Positions 7,801 through 13,622 of a stretch of 13,713 bases of DNA are shown here, in pieces (the stretch's first letter is position 1; the number at the start of each line of letters is the position of its first letter). The stretch is taken from contig MU646542.1 in assembly GCA_026770585.1 (NCBI GenBank), forward strand, positions 455,027 to 468,739, in the 5' to 3' direction. The notes under the pieces are model-generated. The model worked only from the letters and a program-made list of their open reading frames with translations, was not told the DNA's origin and did no database searches. The position numbers and the translations under genes were made by a program. This DNA is from Baffinella frigidus (Eukaryota > Cryptophyceae > Cryptomonadales > Baffinellaceae).

Positions 7801-8610
7801 AGCAGCGACCTCGACGACTGTCCACCCGGAGCCCACGTCCACGCTCGGAAGGTCAACGCCCATTTCGTTGGCACCATCACCCCGGTTTTCCGTGTCGCCC
7901 ACGCCCAGCTGGCCGTCGACGTTGAGCCCCCAGCACTTGCTGCGCAACGGGGATCGCGGGGATCAGGTGGAGCGCGCGACGCATGGCAGCAGAGGCGGAG
8001 CACATCCTACCCTCGCGCCACGCCCCCTCAGGGCCACCGACGCACGTCGCGCGCTCAATCCAGGCTGACGCAACTCATGGGGAGGGGGCGGGGCGCGTAC
8101 AGCTCTCCGTTGTCGAGCAGCGCACAGGTGTGGGCACTGCCGAGCGCGAGCTTCACCGCTGTGCGGTTGCCGCCGAGGTCCACTTTCTTGAGAGACGCCA
8201 CCTCGCCGGCCGCGTCGCCCATGTTGTCTGTGTTCCCTTGGCCCAGCTGGCCGTTGTTGTTGCGCCCCCAGCACCTGGGGAGCCCGCGCGGCTAGGGCGT
8301 CAGCGCGACCAGCGCGGGCACAGGAGAAAAAAAAGGAGAGTCTGGGCAGCGACGGGTGGCACGGGCCGCCTGAAATCCAGCCAGATCATTTGGGGACGCA
8401 CCTTACGCCTCCGAGCGAGGAGAGCGAGCAGGCGTGATCAGATCCCGCACGCACCACCGAGACGGTGCACGTCGGCGCGGGGGCACACGGAGAGACCGCC
8501 GCGCCGCCTGAAGCGGGGCAGGCGTCCAGCCCTGCGACGACCCCCACCCACGCCGCGAGCACCAGCAGCGCCACATGCGTCACGCCGGCACGAGCGCCGG
8601 AGCAAGGCAT
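4445..8610 (-). CDS. RCC1-repeat / Cys-rich (ephrin-receptor-like) membrane protein, multi-exon
   Basis: Predicted type I surface or secreted protein; function unknown. Exons: 8402-8610, 8101-8274, 7394-7939, 5234-7205 and a last exon near 4445-4830. The first four join in frame. Residues 1-28 form a signal peptide (hydrophobic core VALLVLAAWVGVV, cleavage probably before LDAC). Residues ~55-475 carry seven RCC1-type repeats with the signature KCWGxNxxGQLG. Residues ~476-900 carry about ten Cys-rich modules (CEAGKFKS / CLAGTYTATAG / CAVCPSNT / CTCASGYT). Residues ~902-967 resemble the SEA-like region often preceding RRRLLAxSI in algal proteins. The last exon adds a transmembrane helix (4607-4672). 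RCC1 repeats form beta-propellers and the Cys-rich modules are disulphide-bonded, which suggests binding outside the cell; this is inference. Codon 606 is an in-frame TGA, and the last acceptor site is unclear. The gene may be a pseudogene or contain sequence errors. Confidence 0.75.
4510..4575 (+). repeat. AACCTAAAGG repeat, diverged copy 2, at the end of an exon
   Basis: CCAGTTCCAGAGTCCGCCTA, TGATGGGAGTTAAAAAGAAC and CAAGGACCT align with the right half of the family. On the minus strand the copy begins directly after GAGCAG, giving CAG|GTCCTTGATT, a plausible 5' splice site at the end of the transmembrane exon of the neighbouring gene. The last ~40 codons of that frame are therefore repeat-derived or intronic. 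Confidence 0.6.
4868..4949 (+). repeat. AACCTAAAGG repeat, copy 3, inside the last intron
   Basis: CTTTTCCTGCAGACCTTTTC, TACGGAATGGCGTGTCGTTG, GGCTATGTTGGGAGCG, then AACCCTGAAGGACCTACAG. The layout matches copies at 10643 and 10894 (TTTGCAG, TTTCTACG, GGGCGTGTCG, TGTTGGG, AACCTAAAGGACCT). On the gene's strand it reads TAG|GTCCTTCAGG at one edge and CTGCAG|GAAAAG at the other, so both edges look like splice-site motifs. Confidence 0.7.
5234..7205 (-). CDS. Exon 4: last RCC1 repeats, Cys-rich array, SEA-like region
   Basis: Begins by completing the Leu codon and continues KCWGKNEVGVGRLG. Three RCC1 repeats end near KVALCPGAC. The Cys-rich modules run to about CAACSNCDAVV, after which VTFTATVAMSS...RRRLLAASIAVSTKVT follows. 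The donor is best placed at ACG|GTAGCT (5233/5232). Beyond it the frame continues for some 26 codons through a short local duplication before a stop. The TGA at 6317-6319 interrupts the exon where sister repeats have a Ser codon. Confidence 0.75.
5754..6470. repeat. 357-bp internal tandem duplication in the Cys-rich array
   Basis: Blocks at 5754 and 6111, and at 5884 and 6241, recur at exactly 357 bases (119 codons), with only scattered substitutions over long stretches. The unit corresponds to four Cys-rich modules. The whole multiple of three preserves the frame, so the array grew by unequal exchange while the gene was coding. Confidence 0.7.
6317..6319 (-). other. In-frame TGA in the Cys-rich array
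   Basis: The frame reads GYTAA-TGA-DGVACDACEAG. Equivalent repeats read GYTAAS-DGVPCDACEAG with TCA or TCG at this codon. One base change (TCA to TGA) explains it. The frame is otherwise open on both sides with conserved Cys spacing. It is either a true nonsense change in a decaying gene, a polymorphism, or a base-calling error in a near-identical repeat. Selenocysteine is unlikely because the sister residue is Ser and no SECIS was seen. Confidence 0.75.
7206..7393 (-). other. Intron 3 (188 nt), homologous to intron 2
   Basis: Donor GACAGCT|GTGCGCG, acceptor CGTGCAG|CAAGTGC. It is spliced at the same phase and the same residue pair (GQL-KCWG) as intron 2. It shares blocks with intron 2 but has a GGAGGCGGAAGAGGAGGC insertion. 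The pair shows that an intron plus the following three RCC1 repeats were duplicated as one unit. Confidence 0.75.
7940..8100 (-). other. Intron 2 (161 nt), homologous to intron 3
   Basis: Donor GAGCT|GTACGCG, acceptor TTGCGCAG|CAAGTGC. Splicing joins CT to C, giving Leu-Lys in CALLDNGEL-KCWG, the same junction as at intron 3. Its sequence (CGCCCCGCCCC, TGAGCGCGCGACGTGCGT, GGTGGCCCT, GCGTCGCGCGCT, ATCCCCG) matches intron 3 in order. Confidence 0.75.
8275..8401 (-). other. Intron 1 (127 nt)
   Basis: Donor AG|GTGCGT, acceptor TCCCCAG|GTGCTGG, with a strong pyrimidine tract (CTCTCCTTTTTTTTCTCC) upstream of the acceptor. Removal gives GTA-AGG-TGC-TGG (V-R-C-W). AGGTGC is present at both ends, but the intron has no terminal inverted repeats, so it is a conventional intron. 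Confidence 0.75.
8402..8610 (-). CDS. Exon 1: signal peptide and start of RCC1 region
   Basis: The ATG at 8608-8610 opens 69 codons: MPCSGARAG, a hydrophobic stretch, then a Cys-containing linker and VVRAGSDHACSLSSLGGVR. The exon ends AAG|GTGCGT (5' splice site at 8401/8400). The split codon joins exon 2 to give VRCWG, the expected start of an RCC1 blade. The start was chosen because a good signal peptide follows directly. Transcript data could move it. Confidence 0.7.
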
Positions 8611-9075
8611 CGATGCCAGCCGGCGCGCACAGCCCGTGGGGCGCGCTGCTGTCTGCGCGCAAACGCGACGGGAAGGACCCGCGGATGCCCCCTGAGCCGT
8701 GGGAACTGAGACCCGAGCGAGCAGGAGCGAGACCAGCGGGCTGAGTGGGCAAGCGTGGGAGGCGTGGCGTGTGTGTCAGGTTGCTGGTCGACACGATGCT
8801 GGTCGACACGATGCTGGTCGACACGATTCCCTGAGATCTTATCATCTGGAAGCGCTGACCAGCTCTGTGACACATCGTGCCTGGTGCAAACGAGCCCTTG
8901 ATCACGGCCGTCTGGCCAAAAAGAGACGGGTTGAATTTGGGTCCTTCTAAACGCTTACTTATTAACACCTGCGGTCATCAATCAATATCCTAAATCTCGG
9001 CTAAAAGACATTTACGACATTTAAGATCGCGGATTTGAATTTGGCCGCCCTTGAGGATGGCTTGCCTTGCTCGGA
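8611..9075. other. 5' flank of the minus-strand gene, with a 15-bp triplication
   Basis: This stretch holds the presumed promoter and 5' UTR of the RCC1/Cys-rich gene, but no TATA-like or initiator element can be named. At about 8783-8827 the unit GATGCTGGTCGACAC is repeated three times. From about 8950 the sequence becomes AT-rich. No further gene seen. Confidence 0.45.
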
Positions 9076-9133
9076 TATGAAGTTCGTAGGATAGATCTAC
9101 GAATCATTCGTACGAAGTCCTACGAACTTCATA
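9076..9133. repeat. 16-bp perfect inverted repeat
   Basis: TATGAAGTTCGTAGGA (9076-9091) and its exact reverse complement TCCTACGAACTTCATA (9118-9133) surround a 26-base spacer that itself contains TACGAA/TTCGTA motifs. A small foldback element or the remains of one. Confidence 0.65.
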
Positions 9134-9206
9134 CGCCGGGCGATGTCCGATCGAAATGGTTCAAGGCTTAAAATTGTAGAGGAGGACGAGGGCTCGGCGA
9201 AACCGT

Positions 9207-9339
9207 GATTACATTTTTCGAAACTTCGCCATGGGCGGCGGGAGAGGCGTCGAAGAGGCGTTTTTGGACCGCAAAAACGCAAAAACGCCTCTTCGACGCC
9301 TCTCCCGCCGCCCATGGCGAAGTTTCGAAAAATGTAATC
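9207..9339. mobile_element. Perfect 60-bp-arm palindrome
   Basis: The left arm 9207-9266 (starting GATTACATTTTTCGAAACTT, ending GGCGTTTTTG) is identical over 60 bases to the reverse complement of 9280-9339, with a 13-base loop (GACCGCAAAAACG). Perfect arms imply a recent origin or gene conversion between arms. The arm end GCAAAAACGCCTCTT is repeated once more just outside (about 9341). No coding capacity. A foldback transposon or a replication-slippage palindrome are both possible. Confidence 0.8.
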
Positions 9340-9350
9340 CGCAAAAACGC

Positions 9351-9765
9351 CTCTTGGTGTGGGAAGGTGGGGGAAGACGGACGCTGGTGTGTGTGTGGGG
9401 GGGGAGACGGACGCTTGTGTGTGTAGGGGAGGGAAGACGGACGCTGGTGTGTGTGTGGGGGGAGGAGGGGGAGACGGACGCGGGTGTGTGTGTGGGGGGG
9501 GAAGACGGACGCTGGGGTGTGTGGAGGGGGGGGGAAGACGGACGCTGGTGTGTGTGGGGGGGGGAAGACGGACGCTGGTGTGGGAAGGTGGGGGAAGACG
9601 GACGCTGGTGTGTGTGTGGGGGGGGAGACGGACGCTTGTGTGTGTGGGGGAGGGAAGACGGACGCTGGTGTGTGTGGGGGGGGGAAGACGGACGCTGGTG
9701 TGTGTGTGGGGGGGGGAGCGGGGCGGATGCTGGAAGACGGACGCTGGTGTGTGTGTGGGTGACGC
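9351..9765. repeat. G-rich ~30-bp minisatellite
   Basis: About 13 copies of a unit like GAAGACGGACGCTGGTGTGT followed by GTGTGGGGGG, with unit length varying (about 26-36 bases). A higher-order copy of ~222 bases is visible: 9357-9450 recurs near 9579-9675. The complementary strand shows a long frame with Pro-rich repeats (HTPASVFPPP). The repeat phrase changes reading frame along the array, so this is not treated as a gene. Confidence 0.85.
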
Positions 9766-10642
9766 TTCACCCGGGGTAAGTAGCGAACGAGGGGCTTCGC
9801 GAGGGAGGTAGGGGGGGGTGAGCCGGGGCCTTTGCGGCTACCGGTGCCTCATAACCCTGTAAGATGCTGTCCTGAGTACCGCACGGGTAGGGACATGAGT
9901 CGGCAACTTACGAGGAGGATACCTGGGGTCGCTCTGCAGCTTGATGGGCGCGGTCTCAGTGGTCTATGATCTGACTGAGACCAAACAGGGGACCTGGGGT
10001 GGGGGTAGACACCATCGAAGGGCTTTTTCTCACACTGCAACGTGGGAGCCTAGGTGGTGGAGGGGTTTTCCAATCTCCTTTGCGTAGATCGTGAGGAGAC
10101 TGGTCCACATGTTTTTGCCCCACCCGCCATCCGCTCGAAAGGAGGTGCACGGGGCAACTATGTGTGGCTTAGGCAGGGGCCCCACGCAACGGGGTGCTCT
10201 GCAGGGGAAAAACTAAGGAGGAGGACGCTAATGCGTACTTCTCCTGTGTGGACCCCCCATTATGGGTAGTGGCAGTTTCTTGAATAGGAAAACTTTGGTG
10301 CAGTTCCCAGATCTTTTCCTAATCTCGCCTCAATTCTTGCACCGTGTAATTCACTTTCGAATAAAGTCAATAAGTGTCAATAAGTGTCAATAAGTGTGTG
10401 TGTCGGCTCCCGCGGCTGTGCTCACCACGGCGTTTCGTTCCATCGGAGCAAGAAACGTGCGTGCTGCTGTATGACGTTCATTAAAGCTCCATAAGCTCCA
10501 TAGGCATAGGGAACTGATCCCCTTGGTTGTGGACCAAAGTGGCGATGTCAGTCTGTTGATGGATGGGCTGACACCGACAATCCTGTTTAAATAAAACTAA
10601 ATAACGCAATAACCTTCAGGAACCTGTCCTACCGAAAAGTGA
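9766..10642. other. Intergenic stretch without recognisable gene
   Basis: No frame exceeds about 71 codons or shows a domain. Structure seen: hairpin GGTCTCAGT...ACTGAGACC (9952-9960 with 9974-9982); a pairing GGGGCCCC block near 10175; three tandem copies of TCAATAAGTG at about 10370-10399; GCTCCATAA repeated near 10486-10502. A small structured RNA is possible in 9840-10270, but no known RNA family motif was recognised. Confidence 0.4.
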
Positions 10643-10727
10643 ATGCTTTTTTTGCAGATCTTTCTACGGAGGGGCGTGTCGTTGGTCATGTTGGGAGAAA
10701 TTAAAACCTAAACGACCTAAAGGATCT
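10643..10727 (+). repeat. AACCTAAAGG repeat, copy 4
   Basis: TTTTTTTGCAGATCTTTCTA, CGGAGGGGCGTGTCGTTGGT, CATGTTGGGAGAAATTAAAA, CCTAAACGACCTAAAGGAT. It aligns closely with copy 5 about 250 bases away, and both are followed by (G)CAAATAACGG / GGAAATAACGG. Confidence 0.75.
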
Positions 10728-10893
10728 GTTGGCAAATAACGGGGATACTATGAGCCTCATAAAGGCTGACTTGGGTTCGGTGTGTGCGCGAGCGCGTTCC
10801 TCTTTAGGATAACTCAAACACCCCCAGAAAACCAACCCTTTATCCCCTCTTCACGAGCCTCTGCACTGGAGAGCTCAAGAATCGAAAACAAAA

Positions 10894-10978
10894 ATGTTTT
10901 TTTTGCAGCCCTTTCTACGTAAGGGCGTGTCGGTGGGCTGTGTTGGGCGAAATTAAAACCTAAAGGACCTAAAGGATG
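10894..10978 (+). repeat. AACCTAAAGG repeat, copy 5
   Basis: TTTTTTTTGCAGCCCTTTCT, ACGTAAGGGCGTGTCGGTGG, GCTGTGTTGGGCGAAATTAA, AACCTAAAGGACCTAAAGGA. Same orientation and layout as copy 4. This subtype has AAATTAAAACC where copies 1, 6 and 8 have AGCTCGAAGAACC. Confidence 0.75.
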
Positions 10979-11172
10979 GAAATAACGGATGTTGTTGTTC
11001 GCTGACACGCATTGGCCCTAACTTTCCTTTCCTGAAACCCGGTGGAACCTCCAGGCCAGGATCATTCATTGTACACTGGGAGAAATCCCAAAATTTCAAC
11101 CCTACGAGCTCGTACCACATTTATCTCCTTTCATTTTTGGTGTTTGGCTGATTTTCACCCCACCCCCCCACA

Positions 11173-11289
11173 TCATCCCTTGGCCTCTCCTCTCCTCTCC
11201 TCGACGTCGGCGCCGTCGGCGAGCAACTGCTCCACCTCTTCCGGTTGGCCTCTCGAGGCTGCGGTCCACAGCGTGAGGGGTGGAACCAT
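11173..11289 (-). pseudogene. Single ankyrin-repeat remnant
   Basis: The ATG at 11287-11289 opens 38 codons. The peptide contains PLTLWTAASRGQPEEVEQLL followed by ADGADVEER. This is a clear ankyrin-repeat core: the two-helix pattern with a conserved xxAAxxGxxExVxxLLxxGAD. The frame then enters a GAGAG/CTCTCCTCTC simple repeat and stops at TGA. No GT donor lies before the stop and no further ankyrin repeat was found on either side. It could be the first exon of a gene read leftwards, but a truncated fragment is more likely. Confidence 0.5.
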
Positions 11290-11387
11290 CGTTAGTCCGC
11301 GAGGAACTGCCCCCCCACGAACTCGATCAAGCTCACTGACAAATCGAAATGGAATTTGATGCGATCGCCCCTTTGCTGGACCGCTCT

Positions 11388-11409
11388 GCGAGCGCGCGCG
11401 CGCGCGCGT
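11388..11409. repeat. GC dinucleotide run
   Basis: A run of alternating GCGCGC within GCGAGCGCGCG...CGTGC, about nine units. Potential Z-DNA-forming microsatellite. No gene overlaps convincingly. Confidence 0.7.
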
Positions 11410-11549
11410 GCTCTCCGCTGCCAGAAACCTATGCGCAATCCACCCACGCAGCTAAGAAGCGCCTGGGCGTCGCGCTTAGCCCTCTTCTGAAACGAACGAA
11501 TCACCAGATATTTCCTGTCAGTCCTAAAACTTTTTCCGGATACCAGGAT

Positions 11550-11672
11550 ACGTTCCGGTGTCCGCCTATGTTGGGAGCTCGAAGAACCTAAAGGACCTAA
11601 AGGACCGGTCGGGCAGGCGGACACTTTGTAAACGTTCTTCGACCTCCCGCAAGAACCTAAAGGACCTGAAGG
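11550..11672 (+). repeat. AACCTAAAGG repeat, copy 6 plus partial copy 7
   Basis: Copy 6 (11550-11605) runs CGTTCCGGTGTCCGCCTATG, TTGGGAGCTCGAAGAACC, TAAAGGACCTAAAGGACC. A short copy (AAGAACCTAAAGGACCTGAA, GG) follows at 11651-11672 and abuts the first ATG of the helical-repeat gene. Between them GTTCTTCGACCTCCC is an inverted echo of GGGAGCTCGAAGAAC. The 5' UTR or promoter of that gene therefore consists of this repeat. Confidence 0.7.
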
Positions 11673-11675
11673 GAT

Positions 11676-13098
11676 ATGTTGCGATTCACCATCGCCTCCC
11701 TCCGCTCCGTTTCTAAGAGCTTTGGGAGCAGGGCCTCGATTCCGCCCCGATCTCCTCTTCCAGGCCTTCTTTTTCACCACCTGGGCTGTAGCCTTCGCTC
11801 GGCGTGTGAGCTGACCGTCGTGTCGGCTCAGCTTCTCTCCGCAATGAGGCTGGGCAGGCGTAGTGGCTGGGCCGGCGTCTCGAGGCGACTCACGGGCTCG
11901 ACAGGCGAGTCCTTCGGCCGCGCAGAGCTGATGACGTTGATCGATCAATGCACCGACGCAGCAGGGCTCTTGAGGCTGGTGGAGAAGCATGGACAGAGCT
12001 TCGACGCCGACCATGTCTTCGTTGCGTGGGGCACCGTGCGTGAGATGCCAAGTGCGGCGGGCAGGGGTGACGAAGGGCTGGTCCTCCAACGGCTTCAAGT
12101 CCTGACGAGGGGGAAAATAGGAGAGTGGGATGCGCAGCTGTTTACAATCGGTGTCAACTTGATGGCCGAGCTGCATCTAACTAAGCGCATGGAAGTTGAT
12201 GATGAGCTGGCGGGAGAACTGCAGGCTGGCGCGAAGGCGAAACTGGGCGACTTCAAGCCTCAGGATGTCTCGATTCTCATATTGGGGCTTTCCAGGATGG
12301 GCATTCTGGATGCAGGTCTAGTGGCGGCAATGCAGGGACGGGCCAGGGAGACGGCTGGTGACTTCGAGGCTCAGGAAATTGCACAGCTTATGTCGGCGCT
12401 GGCCATAATGGGCATCAGGCTGGAACCAGATCTGCTGGCGGCAATGCAGGGGCGGGCCAGGGAGACGGCGAGCGACTTCGAGGCCCAGGAAGTTGCACAA
12501 CTCATGTCGACTCTGGCCATGATGAGCATCAGGCTGGCACCAGATCTGCTGGCGGCGATGCAGGCGCGGGCGACGGTGACGGCGGGCGCGTTCTTGCCTC
12601 GTGACGTGGTGCTCCTCTTGATGTCGCTGGCCTCGGCGGGCGTCACGAACCCGGACGCAGGTCTGGTGGCGGCGATGCAGGGGCGGGCGACGGCGACGGC
12701 GCGCGCGTTCTTGCCGCATCAAGTGGCGAGTCTCATGACGTCGCTGGCCACGATGCAGATCAGGCCGGACGCAGGTCTCATCCGGGGAACATGTTTAATC
12801 TACAAGAAAACGACGTTTCAAACCGGATCCCGGCCCTAATCAAATTTACTTAGGGCCCTAATTAACCTTCGGCCAACTCCTATGAACACATAGGGATCCA
12901 TTTTCTTCCTAAATCAAACATGTCCCCGGATTAGGTCTGGTCTCGGCGATGCAAGGCCGGGCGGCGGAGACGGCGGGCGACTTCGAGCCTGAGGAGGTTG
13001 CGAGGCTCCTGGTGGCGCTGGAGCTGATGGGCATCCAGCCGGATGCAAGTCTGGCGACGGCGATCAAGGGACGGGCGTACAGGAGTTTTCGCGAATAA
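11676..13098 (+). CDS. Helical-repeat protein (HPR/OPR/FASTK-like), probably organelle-targeted
   Basis: Two exons, 11676-12774 and 12935-13098, encode about 420 residues. Residues ~175-420 are about six tandem ~38-residue repeats (LLAAMQGRARETAGDFEAQE, then VAQLMSALAIMGI), each predicted as two helices. The pattern resembles heptatricopeptide/octotricopeptide and FASTK-associated repeats of organellar RNA-binding proteins; the family call is by pattern only. The N-terminal part contains AELMTLIDQCTDAAGLLRLV and FVAWGTV, often seen ahead of such repeats. The start is open: Met57 (11844) begins MRLGRRSGWAGVSRRLTGS, which is basic, without acidic residues and suits a mitochondrial presequence, and the 56 residues before it could be leader. 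The nucleotide repeats are similar, so recent duplication is likely. The stop TAA may come from an adjacent element, and no RAP domain follows, so the C terminus may be truncated. Confidence 0.7.
12775..12934 (+). mobile_element. Introner-like intron: TIR element with AGGTCT target duplication
   Basis: A 154-bp element (12779-12932) has inverted ends: CATCCGGGGAACATGTTTAA, TCTACAAGAAAA at the left, and AATCCGGGGACATGTTTGAT, TTAGGAAGAAAA as the reverse complement of the right. It is flanked by AGGTCT at 12773-12778 and 12933-12938. Spliced as GCAG|GTCTCA...GGATTAG|GTCTGG it is a 160-nt GT-AG intron, and its removal restores PDAG-LVSAMQGR, matching the other repeats exactly. If retained, it shifts the frame and brings a stop at 12837-12839. 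The structure equals a DNA-transposon introner whose target duplication supplies both splice sites. Confidence 0.85.
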
Positions 13099-13166
13099 GG
13101 ACTTGTTTCCTAGGCTCCTAGGCGTGCCCCCCTACCGTAGGCCCCGAGGGCTGTGCGTGTCCTTAT
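13095..13166. mobile_element. Possible small foldback element at the 3' end of the helical-repeat gene
   Basis: ATAAGGAC (13095-13102) and GTCCTTAT (13159-13166) are inverted. The interior CCTAGGCTCCTAGG and CCTACCGTAGG resembles interiors of other foldback elements here. The gene's TAA stop is the TAA of the left end, so the insertion may define the present C terminus. The terminal repeat is only 8 bases, so this is tentative. Confidence 0.35.
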
Positions 13167-13435
13167 ACATTTAGGTCTTTAGGTCATTTAATTAAGAAGT
13201 ATTTACTGGTCTTAGTTCGAGCCCTCTCTGGACGCCTTAAGTTTATGGTCCGACGTCATAAGTTCAATAAAAGTCTCTTCTCCTTATTCGAGAGTACATG
13301 CAACCCCCGTGAACGCGGCTGTCGCCTCTGTGGGGTTTGGGGTTCGGGGTTTATTACCGCTGTAATAAAGGTCTTTCTCAGGCGCCAGCAGAACGCTGCG
13401 CGTTGTTTCGATTTTTTTCGGTGAGCCGTGTACGC
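13167..13435. other. Intergenic stretch, nothing recognised
   Basis: AT-rich at first (AGGTCTTTAGGTCATTTAAT), then mixed. No domain-bearing frame, tRNA or repeat was found apart from GTTTGGGGTTCGGGGTTTAT. Part of it is presumably the 3' flank of the helical-repeat gene. Confidence 0.4.
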
Positions 13436-13556
13436 TACGGGGGTACCTTGCTCATAAGAAACTGCCCCCCCCCCTAGGACCACCGTAGGGCCCTAGGAAT
13501 AGGCCTACTGTAGTTCCTAGGGGGAAGCACTTTCTTATGAGCGAGGTACCCCTGCA
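13436..13556. mobile_element. Family 1 MITE, copy G
   Basis: Left end TACGGGGGTACCTTGCTCAT with AAGAAACTGCCCC, right end TTTCTTATGAGCGAGGTACC, CCTGCA. Also 121 bp, with a CCTAGGACCACCGTAGGGCC-type interior. Terminal substitutions (TACG, TGCA) show it is more diverged than copy F. Confidence 0.8.
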
Positions 13557-13622
13557 CATGTAATGGAACAGAGACCTTCATTAATGCCGATAGGGCCGCC
13601 GTACATGTACAGGGGGGCCTGA

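Noticed and set aside
8275-8401. Intron 1 as a second introner, because AGGTGC occurs at both splice sites
   Set aside because: No terminal inverted repeats, a normal pyrimidine tract, and AGGTGC is expected from donor consensus plus the Cys-Trp codons. Coincidence is sufficient.
9351-9765. CRISPR-like array
   Set aside because: There are no unique spacers between repeats. Units are contiguous and degenerate, and the context is eukaryotic.
9168-9770. 200-codon Pro-rich open frame (HTPASVFPPP) on the minus strand
   Set aside because: Explained by the minisatellite. The repeat phrase moves between frames (HTPASVFP, HTHQRPS) because units are not multiples of three, so there is no sign of coding selection.
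11292-12176. 294-codon open frame on the minus strand
   Set aside because: Antisense to the helical-repeat gene and across repeat copy 6. The GPLGPLGSSSSQHRR stretch is translated repeat, not a domain.
13195-13230. Possible tRNA B box (AGTTCGAGCCC)
   Set aside because: No matching A box or acceptor stem within a plausible distance.
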